This document shows positions 53,749 to 59,464 of a stretch of DNA of 59,464 bases, piece by piece. Within the stretch, counting starts at the first letter, position 1; each line of letters starts with the position of its first letter. The DNA is from Candidatus Palauibacter polyketidifaciens. GTDB lineage: Bacteria; Gemmatimonadota; Gemmatimonadetes; Palauibacterales; Palauibacteraceae. Position numbers and translations under genes: made by a program. The notes beneath the pieces are model-generated. The model worked only from the letters and a program-made list of their open reading frames with translations, searched no databases and was not told the DNA's origin. The DNA lies in contig NZ_CANPVO010000045.1 of assembly GCF_947581785.1 (NCBI RefSeq), positions 1 through 59,464 of the forward strand, read 5' to 3'.

Positions 53749-55320
53749 TCAGGGGGTTGAAGGAGTGGCGGCGCCGCGTCTCACGATGAGTGGCGCGCTT
53801 TCGCCGGCGGCGTCGAGTGCATCGCTCATGGGGGTGGCCGCCGCCTCGTTCTCGTACGCGCCGCCGTACACCCTGAAGACCGGCATGCCGTCGAGTGCCG
53901 TCTCCAGGCTGTACGCGGGGATGCCGACCGACGCGAGTTGGGCAATCCGCGCCTCCATCCCCGCGCGATCCGTGAACACGCCGAGATCGTACGCGAGTCG
54001 CACGGGGCGGAGGAGCCATGCACTCGCCTCCTGGGCCACGCCCACCGCCGCGAGTTCGTCCATGAGGGCGGAAGCCTCCGCCTCGCTCGCGACGGCCCCG
54101 GCGAGAATCCGCTGATACCGGACCTCCCGGATCGTGGTGGGGGCCATGAAGTACAGCACGCCTCCGTGAAGTGTCCGGATTTCCGCCACGCGCTCCGCCG
54201 CCTCGGCCGGATCGCTGAAGCTCCCGAGGAGGACGGAGTAGGGCCGTTCGGCGGCCGACTGGAAGGCGGCTGCGACCGCAGACTCGTCCGGCGGCGGCGG
54301 AATGGAGGCCGGCGCCGCGATCTCCGGCGGAGCCGTCAGCGCGGCGCCCTCCGGCAGGTCCGTCGGCGTGCCCGGGTCTTCGGCGGCCGGGCCGTCCTCC
54401 ACGGGCGTCGTCTCCGCCGCCGGAACCTCCGCCGGAGCCTCATTCCGGGCCGCGATCATCGACCCGACACGGGAGATCGCGTTGTCGAACCACCCGTTCC
54501 TGTACGCCCACAAGTTCCCGACCGCCAACGCCGCGATCGCCAGCGCCGCGACGAGCGGCCCACGCGGGCGGCGGTGCCGGGCTTTCCCGGGTGTCGGTGG
54601 AGAGTCCACCGGCGCCGGGTCGGGCCCGGACTCCGGATCGGCCTCGGCGGCCGCCGTGGGCGCGGGCTCCGGCAGGGGTTCGGCGACGTCTTTCACGGAC
54701 TCCCGCGCGGGCGCGGGCTCCGGCCGGGGCTTGGCCGCGTCTTCCGCGGGCGCCGGCTCGGACCCCGGAGCTGGTGTGGGCGCCACGCTCGACTCGAAGG
54801 GTACGTGGCCGTAACACGGCATGCCGTGGTCCTCGAGGGGAACGCTTCCCACGGCGATGTACCCGTCGATGAGATCGATCAGGCCGGGGGAGGGCTGCCC
54901 GCGTTCGGACATGACGATGAAGAGCGTCCCGTCCTCCTCCTTAACGCGGGAAACGAAGCGCGCGAGCGCGGGCGATTCCAGCAGACCGACGACGCCTTCC
55001 GGCACCTGTCCCGCCGGCAGGTATACGTAGGGGCAGTCCGCGCGCCGCACGGCCACGCGGGCAAGCCGGGACTGGCCCGCGAGGAACTCCGCCATGCCGC
55101 GGGACTCGGCCCGTTCGGGCGCGCCGGCCAGCTCATCGAGGGGCGACGGCGCGGATTCGGAATTCAGTACGAGCGTCCGCCCCCGGCGGCGGGCGATGGA
55201 GGTCGCGATCGTATCGACGACCGTCGCGCTCCGCCCGGCCTCCGAATGCTCGAAGACGAGCGCCACGATCCGCGCATCCGCGGGCAGTTCCCACGTGAAC
55301 GGGACGGCGGCGGCGCTCAC
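53749..55320 (-). CDS. Degenerate CpsD-like ATPase domain fused to TM and two SPOR repeats
   Basis: 523 residues. Residues 12-170 align in pattern with the ParA/CpsD (BY-kinase) fold, but the P-loop is degenerate (EHSEAGRSATV where GKGGVGKST or GEGKST is expected). The downstream landmark LPAGQVPEGVVGLLESPALA matches the LPAG-x-x-P-x-x-x-x-x-LL-x-S block. A Pro/Ala/Glu linker with repeats (PAPAEDAAKPRPEPAPA) is followed by a TM helix at about 255-273 (GPLVAALAIAALAVGNLWAY) and a second linker. Two SPOR-type units occupy about 360-430 and 436-510 (YSVLLGSFSDPAEAAERVAE). The layout joins a cytoplasmic domain to septal peptidoglycan. It overlaps the next gene by 4 bp. Confidence 0.8.
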   Translation of the reverse strand: MSAAAVPFTWELPADARIVALVFEHSEAGRSATVVDTIATSIARRRGRTLVLNSESAPSPLDELAGAPERAESRGMAEFLAGQSRLARVAVRRADCPYVYLPAGQVPEGVVGLLESPALARFVSRVKEEDGTLFIVMSERGQPSPGLIDLIDGYIAVGSVPLEDHGMPCYGHVPFESSVAPTPAPGSEPAPAEDAAKPRPEPAPARESVKDVAEPLPEPAPTAAAEADPESGPDPAPVDSPPTPGKARHRRPRGPLVAALAIAALAVGNLWAYRNGWFDNAISRVGSMIAARNEAPAEVPAAETTPVEDGPAAEDPGTPTDLPEGAALTAPPEIAAPASIPPPPDESAVAAAFQSAAERPYSVLLGSFSDPAEAAERVAEIRTLHGGVLYFMAPTTIREVRYQRILAGAVASEAEASALMDELAAVGVAQEASAWLLRPVRLAYDLGVFTDRAGMEARIAQLASVGIPAYSLETALDGMPVFRVYGGAYENEAAATPMSDALDAAGESAPLIVRRGAATPSTP

Positions 55321-56900
55321 GGGCCTCGCCTCATCGCCTCATCTCCCTCCTCGTGAATCCACGCGTCGATCCCTCTCTCCCGCCGCAACTCGAGTGCCGC
55401 GCCCTCCGCGTCGGACTGCGTCTCGTACGGGCCGACGAGGAGCCGATGCCACATGTCGCCCGCCTCATCCACCCGCCGCAGTACGTGCGTCGAGTAGCCC
55501 GAGGCGTCGAGGAGTTCGCGCATCTGCCCGAGCGCCGCCGCCTGCCGCGAGGAGAGCGCGACGGCGTAGAAGCCGCCGGGAAGCTCCGGCAGCGGAGCAG
55601 GCGCGAGATCATCGAGGAGTGCCGGGCTCCCGTCCGTCGTCCTCCCGACCCTCCCCACCGTCAACAGTCCGATGCGGCGGCCGGGCGGAACACTGTCGGC
55701 AAGTGCGTCCAGTGCCTCCTCGGCATCTTCCAGCGTGTCCTCCGGCACGACGGCGGCGGACGCGACGGGCAGGCGACGCCCCCAGCGGAACGGGAGCCAC
55801 CAGGCGTCGGCGGGGCCCTCCACGGCGGCGACTCCGCCGTCCGGGCGAAGGAGGCCGAGGCCGCTCTCCGCGGACACCAGGACCGCTCCACCCGGAAGCG
55901 CGAGCGGCAGGTCCGCCCGCCACTGTCCCGGCACTGCGTCCAAACCGGCTTTCCCCGCCCTCGCGGACCACGCGTTCGAGCCATCCCAGGCGACGAGCCG
56001 GTCTCCCGTCATGCCCGGCCGCAACGCCTCGAGGGGCGCCTCCAGCCGCGACGACCCGAGTTCGCGCCAGTCGTAGCGATCGATGACCGTGAAGCGCGGC
56101 CGGTCGACCGACGCCGCGAACACGCGGTGCTGCGAGGGGGAGATGGCCAGAGCCGACGGCGCGCCGCCGATCTCCGCCCCTTCGGCCGGCTCGAGCCCGG
56201 GTATCGACCACTCCGTGAGTCCCCGGCCATCCCCGGACGCCGTCACGATCGTCCGACCCCAGCCCGCGAGCGCGACGGGGCCTCTCGTACCGACCTCCCG
56301 CGTCGTCGCGGGCCGCGATTCCCCGGCTTCCCATACCGCGAGTTCAGCTCCGTTCGCCCCTTCGACGAGGGCGACGACCCGATCTCCGGCGGCGGGGGCC
56401 GCCCAGTGCACGGCACCGTCGGCCGTGACCTCCGCGGTGCCGGTGAGGGTGACGGCGAGGATCCGGTCCCCGGACACGAAGGCGCCCCCGGCGGGAGACG
56501 GGATCCAGCGCGCCTCGGCGGATACGTCGGGAAGCGGGGTCTCGGCCTCCACCGGCGAGGTCGTGTAGAGGCGAAGCTGCCTCCCCCGCCGCAGCACGGC
56601 GGCCGAACCGAGCGAATGGGCCGCCGTGACGCCTTCAAGCGACAGGCGTCCGGTCCAGCGCACGGTGGACGGGCTCTCGATCGAACGGAACTCCGCGACT
56701 CCGCCGCCGCGCGGAATGACGAGAAGTCCGTACCGCTCGAACGACGTGCCGGAGACGAGAGTCGGGCCTTCGAGGGGGGCGGGCTGATCTTCCGGGGGGC
56801 TTCCGCAGGCGCCCGACGCACCCCCGACACCCAGCACGAGAAGGAGCGCAGCCGGCAACTTCGCCCCGCACACGACGAAGCGAGAGGAAGAACGATTCAT
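55317..56900 (-). CDS. SPOR-domain lipoprotein with beta-propeller-like middle
   Basis: 527 residues from ATG 56900. The N-terminus MNRSSSRFVVCGAKLPAALL continues with a hydrophobic core and a lipobox-like GGASGAC (Cys32), so it is probably lipidated by Lgt/LspA. The middle (about 50-400) has repeating short strands with G/A-x-x-x-W/V patterns suggesting a seven-bladed propeller or WD40-like fold. The C-terminal 90 residues form a SPOR-like domain (LPELPGGFYAVALSSRQAAAL, then WHRLLVGPYETQSDAEGAAL). It binds denuded glycan if typical. It is coupled to the CpsD-SPOR protein (4-bp overlap), so they may act together. Confidence 0.78.
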   Translation of the reverse strand: MNRSSSRFVVCGAKLPAALLLVLGVGGASGACGSPPEDQPAPLEGPTLVSGTSFERYGLLVIPRGGGVAEFRSIESPSTVRWTGRLSLEGVTAAHSLGSAAVLRRGRQLRLYTTSPVEAETPLPDVSAEARWIPSPAGGAFVSGDRILAVTLTGTAEVTADGAVHWAAPAAGDRVVALVEGANGAELAVWEAGESRPATTREVGTRGPVALAGWGRTIVTASGDGRGLTEWSIPGLEPAEGAEIGGAPSALAISPSQHRVFAASVDRPRFTVIDRYDWRELGSSRLEAPLEALRPGMTGDRLVAWDGSNAWSARAGKAGLDAVPGQWRADLPLALPGGAVLVSAESGLGLLRPDGGVAAVEGPADAWWLPFRWGRRLPVASAAVVPEDTLEDAEEALDALADSVPPGRRIGLLTVGRVGRTTDGSPALLDDLAPAPLPELPGGFYAVALSSRQAAALGQMRELLDASGYSTHVLRRVDEAGDMWHRLLVGPYETQSDAEGAALELRRERGIDAWIHEEGDEAMRRGP

Positions 56901-56953
56901 GGCCCTCCAAGCTAGCGCCGTACCTCCGGTCACGGAACGGCCACGAGCCCGGT

Positions 56954-57349
56954 TCACTCCAGTTCAAAGAGAGGGGCGTCGCCCCACAGCCGCTCGAGCC
57001 GATAGAACTCCCTGACCTCGCCCAGGAAGACGTGTACGATGAGACCCACGTAGTCCATCAGCACCCAGCGACCCTTGTTCAGCCCTTCCACGCCGACGGG
57101 ACGGAACCCGTCCTCGCGCGTTCGATCGAGGATGTTCTCGCTGATCGCTCGGGCGTGCGTGTCGGAGTCACCCGTCGCGATGACGAAGAAGTCGGTGACG
57201 TCGGACAGCCCCCGCAGATCGAGAATCGTCGGGAGGCGCGCGTTTCTCTCGAGCGCGGCCTCCGCCACGCTGCGGAGTTCCGGGGAAGGGTCTCCCCTTT
57301 CAGAGAGCCGGCGCCACACTTCTTCCAGCGGGAGCGGACCGTGCGTCAT
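56954..57349 (-). CDS. rsfS: Ribosomal silencing factor RsfS
   Basis: 131 residues; core RNARLPTILDLRGLSDVTDFFVIATGDSDTHARAISENI, VGVEGLNKGRWVLMDYVGLIVHVFL and FYRLERLWGDAP match the RsfS/Iojap family, which binds L14 and blocks subunit joining. It follows rplI by about 13 bp. Confidence 0.94.
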   Translation of the reverse strand: MTHGPLPLEEVWRRLSERGDPSPELRSVAEAALERNARLPTILDLRGLSDVTDFFVIATGDSDTHARAISENILDRTREDGFRPVGVEGLNKGRWVLMDYVGLIVHVFLGEVREFYRLERLWGDAPLFELE

Positions 57350-57362
57350 CGGTTGCGGCCCG

Positions 57363-57812
57363 CTATTCCTCGGCGACCACGGACACCTTGAGCGTCGGCT
57401 CGATGTCCATGTGGACTCTCACCGGGACCTCGTGTTCGCCGAGGTCCTTGATCGGATCTTCGAGCCGGATCGCGCGACGGTCCACGGCGACGCCCTCCTT
57501 CTCCAGTTCGTCCGCGATGTCCGCGGCCGTGACCGAACCGAACAGACGTCCGCCCTCGCTCGCCCTGCGGACGAAGCTCACCGCCCTGCCCTCGAGTTCG
57601 CCCGCCAGTTCCTGGGCCGCTTCGCGCTCCCGCTCGGCGGACTGTTCGATCTGGCGCCGCTCCTCCTCGAACCGCCGCCGGTTCCCCTCCGTCGCCGCGA
57701 GCGCGATCCCCTGCGGAATCAGGTAGTTGCGCGCATACCCCGGCCGCACGTTCACCATCTCGCCGGCGAGGCCGAGATCCGCGACGTCCTTTCTCAGAAT
57801 CACTTCCACCAT
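57363..57812 (-). CDS. rplI: 50S ribosomal protein L9
   Basis: 149 residues. N-terminal domain MVEVILRKDVADLGLAGEMV, VRPGYARNYLIPQGIALAAT, long connecting helix (EEERRQIEQSAERERE), and C-terminal GGRLFGSVTAADIADELEKEG. It lies in rpsF-rpsR-DUF2232-rplI order. Confidence 0.96.
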   Translation of the reverse strand: MVEVILRKDVADLGLAGEMVNVRPGYARNYLIPQGIALAATEGNRRRFEEERRQIEQSAEREREAAQELAGELEGRAVSFVRRASEGGRLFGSVTAADIADELEKEGVAVDRRAIRLEDPIKDLGEHEVPVRVHMDIEPTLKVSVVAEE

Positions 57813-57831
57813 CGGTCCCTCCAGTTTTATC

Positions 57832-58767
57832 TCACGCGCCGTCCGTCTTCATCCCCGGACGCGACCGCAGGTCCAGCCACGTATCGCTGATTCCCATGAC
57901 GAGGGCCGCACCCGCCGTCACCGGGTAGAGGACCAGCGCCGCGAGCACCCACGCGCCGATCGCCCAGCCCGAGCTTAGCACGGAAGCCCCCAGCCACACG
58001 AGCACCGCAAGACCTCGGAGCAGATAGAGGCCGCCCATCACCGTCACCATGTTGCCGCCCGTGCGCTCCGCCCACGCCCCCGCGGGGAGGACGAGGAGCG
58101 CGAGCCCCAGCACGAGCACCCAGACCAGGTGATCGCCGAACCGGAACTCCCGCAGCGGCGGAAGCGGTCTCCGTTCTCCCCGGATTCGCCCGAGGATGTA
58201 GGCGGCGACCCCCAGGGCCGAGATCGAAGCGAGCGCGAGCAGGGCCGGGTAAACAGCCTCCCACGCGCTCACGATGCCGCGCACCGTCGCTTCCACCGGT
58301 CGACCGCCCCATGCATTGAAATCAACCACGGCCAGCGCCCGGCTGAACTGCGCCGTGATCTGCCAGTCGAGATCCGCGGGCAGTCCGGGTCGCAGCACGG
58401 CGAGAGCCGCCACCGTGGCTCCCGCGATCGCGACCGCCGCCAGCGACCGGTCGAACACTGGCCGATCCGGCCCCAGCGCCGTGCCGAAGGCGAATCCGCC
58501 AGCCAGCAGCACTGCCCAGCCACGTTCGATGAACCACGGCGGCCCTGCCTCCTGAAACCCGAGCCCCGCCCCGGCCAGAAGGAGCAGCGCCAGGGCGGCC
58601 GACCCGGACTGGGGCGGTTCGAAGGTCAGAATCGCCACGGCTGTGGGCACGCCGACGATGGCCATGAGCCCGAGCGGCGACGAACTCAGCGGCGACAGCA
58701 GCATGACCAGCAGGAGGAGACCCGCGGCCGGCCAGAGGCCGCTCCAGCGTTCCCTCAGCGGCCCCAT
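57832..58767 (-). CDS. DUF2232/YybS-like membrane protein
   Basis: 311 residues, 7-8 hydrophobic segments (for example LWPAAGLLLLVMLLSPLS, LVWVLVLGLALLVLPAGAWA, GAWVLAALVLYPVTAGAAL). It sits between rpsR and rplI, the place where DUF2232 (YybS) proteins occur in Firmicutes and Gemmatimonadota, and the FGDHLVWVLVLGLALL and LYLLRGLAVLVW segments fit that family. Function unknown. Coupled to the ribosomal operon with 12 and 19 bp gaps. Confidence 0.85.
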   Translation of the reverse strand: MGPLRERWSGLWPAAGLLLLVMLLSPLSSSPLGLMAIVGVPTAVAILTFEPPQSGSAALALLLLAGAGLGFQEAGPPWFIERGWAVLLAGGFAFGTALGPDRPVFDRSLAAVAIAGATVAALAVLRPGLPADLDWQITAQFSRALAVVDFNAWGGRPVEATVRGIVSAWEAVYPALLALASISALGVAAYILGRIRGERRPLPPLREFRFGDHLVWVLVLGLALLVLPAGAWAERTGGNMVTVMGGLYLLRGLAVLVWLGASVLSSGWAIGAWVLAALVLYPVTAGAALVMGISDTWLDLRSRPGMKTDGA

Positions 58768-58779
58768 GCCGGGGTCGTA

Positions 58780-58998
58780 CTAGTCGTGGTAGCCGCGGAT
58801 GTACGGCAGTAACGCGAGATATCTCGCCCGCTTGATCGCCACCGTCACCGCCCGCTGGTGCCGTGCGCACGACCCCGTGGCTCGCCGCGGCAGGATCTTG
58901 CCGCGATCCGAGATATAGCGATCCAGCGCGCGTTCATCCTTGTAGTCCACGCCGACGATCCGGGTCTCACAGCACCGGCACGCCTTTCGAAAGGCCAT
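58780..58998 (-). CDS. rpsR: 30S ribosomal protein S18
   Basis: 72 residues: [20 protein letters not shown], then [20 protein letters not shown] and [19 protein letters not shown], standard S18. It contains four Cys in the CxxC..C..C arrangement, the zinc-binding (C+) version. It directly abuts rpsF. Confidence 0.96.
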   Translation of the reverse strand: MAFRKACRCCETRIVGVDYKDERALDRYISDRGKILPRRATGSCARHQRAVTVAIKRARYLALLPYIRGYHD

Positions 58999-59464
58999 CT
59001 ATTCCTCCTTCGCGTCGGCGGACTCTTCCGGTTCCCCGGCGTCCGCGTCCGCACCGTCCTGCTCGGTATCCGCATCGTCGGCCGGCGCCTCGGCTGCGGC
59101 TTCGGCCTCGGCGGGAGCCTCGTCGGTTGCGTCGTCGGCGTCGTCCGCGGCTTCAGCCTCAGCCTCAGCGTCGGTCTCGTCGGGAGCTTCGTCGGCGTCG
59201 GCGGCTTCTTCGGCCTCGTCCGCCGCGTCGGCCGCGTCGTCAGCCTCGTCCGCCGCGTCGTCAGCCTCGTCCGCCGCGTCGTCAGCGCCGTCCGCCGCGT
59301 CGTCAGCGCCGTCCGCTTCGGCGCCGTCCGCCTTCTCCGTCTCCTCGGCTTCGGACGCGTCCTCCGCGTCGGCTCCCTCTGCGCCGTCTTCCTCCGGCTT
59401 GGGGGCGGTCGGCGCCGGATCGGGAAGCGGCCACGGATGTTCCTGGATCACGATCAGATACCGG
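58999..59464 (-). CDS. rpsF: 30S ribosomal protein S6, 3' part with long acidic tail (partial)
   Basis: The frame is open at the window edge and ends just before rpsR. The visible N-terminal piece RYLIVIQEHPWPLPDPAPTA looks like the last strand of S6 running into a tail of about 140 residues composed almost only of Ala, Asp and Glu, ending ESADAKEE. The tail is encoded partly by a 21-bp tandem repeat. The S6 identity rests on this short strand and on the rpsF-rpsR context; the body of S6 lies outside the window. A GTG at 59451 would make a separate 150-residue ORF, which is less likely. Confidence 0.82.
   Translation of the reverse strand, partial: RYLIVIQEHPWPLPDPAPTAPKPEEDGAEGADAEDASEAEETEKADGAEADGADDAADGADDAADEADDAADEADDAADAADEAEEAADADEAPDETDAEAEAEAADDADDATDEAPAEAEAAAEAPADDADTEQDGADADAGEPEESADAKEE
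59236..59316 (-). repeat. 21-bp tandem repeat in the rpsF tail
   Basis: Nearly four units of 21 bp starting at 59236, 59257, 59278 and 59299 on the plus strand (GTCGTCAGC-CTC or GCC-GTCCGCCGC), encoding repeated Ala/Asp/Glu heptapeptides such as ADEADDA on the minus strand. Confidence 0.85.

Noticed and set aside
50338..53760. 1140-codon plus-strand ORF
   Set aside because: Exact antisense of smc; no recognisable protein features.

Overview
The window is about 59 kb of very GC-rich, gene-dense bacterial chromosome. It is dominated by housekeeping genes and contains no phage, transposase or CRISPR signature. The gene content fits a Gram-negative-type (diderm) member of Gemmatimonadota or a close relative. 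Supporting features are a large secreted VPS10/BNR-type beta-propeller protein, a TonB/ExbB/ExbD system, lipoprotein processing (LspA), CdaA, a bacillithiol pathway enzyme (BshB1), a YrvO-like desulfurase next to MnmA, and an rpsF-rpsR-DUF2232-rplI cluster. The taxon is an inference from gene content, not a sequence search.

Left part (1-26.8 kb, almost all minus strand, read right to left). A signal peptidase and a small sigma factor lie upstream of the ribosomal operon rplM-rpsI-rpsB-tsf-pyrH-frr. This continues into a small unknown gene, tilS-hpt-ftsH-folP-cdaA, an exbB-exbD-exbD-tonB operon closed by a strong terminator, then yggS-divIVA-ileS-dksA-lspA-rluD, a tRNA-Val and the truncated secreted propeller protein. 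An aldehyde dehydrogenase, a membrane-anchored unknown and thpR precede the strand switch at pabA/trpG.

Middle (26.8-41.7 kb, mostly plus strand). After pabA comes a 1.1-kb accessory pocket with different codon use. It holds a tiny secreted Cys-rich protein made of two C-x6-C-x2-C-x6-C modules, flanked by copies of a short repeat. Then follow comM/yifB (minus), a secreted protein, a YIP1 membrane protein, and a MacAB-like export cassette (adaptor, ATPase and three FtsX/MacB-type permeases, two of them recent tandem duplicates). bshB1, a convergent HIRAN-domain gene, a cysteine desulfurase and mnmA end the block.

Right part (41.7-59.5 kb, minus strand). Reading right to left: rpsF (partial, with a remarkable acidic tail), rpsR, a DUF2232 membrane protein, rplI, rsfS, two adjacent SPOR-domain envelope proteins (one with a degenerate CpsD-like ATPase domain), smc, an MBL hydrolase, a DAHP synthase, yraN, the SRP RNA, dnaX-ebfC-recR, a small HEAT-like protein, pgsA, cinA, grpE and dnaJ. 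Several genes here appear to start at non-ATG/GTG/TTG codons. The most unusual items are the Cys-rich pocket, the degenerate CpsD-SPOR protein, the low-complexity tails on S2 and S6, and the terminator-like hairpins placed directly upstream of the rplM and tsf ribosome binding sites.
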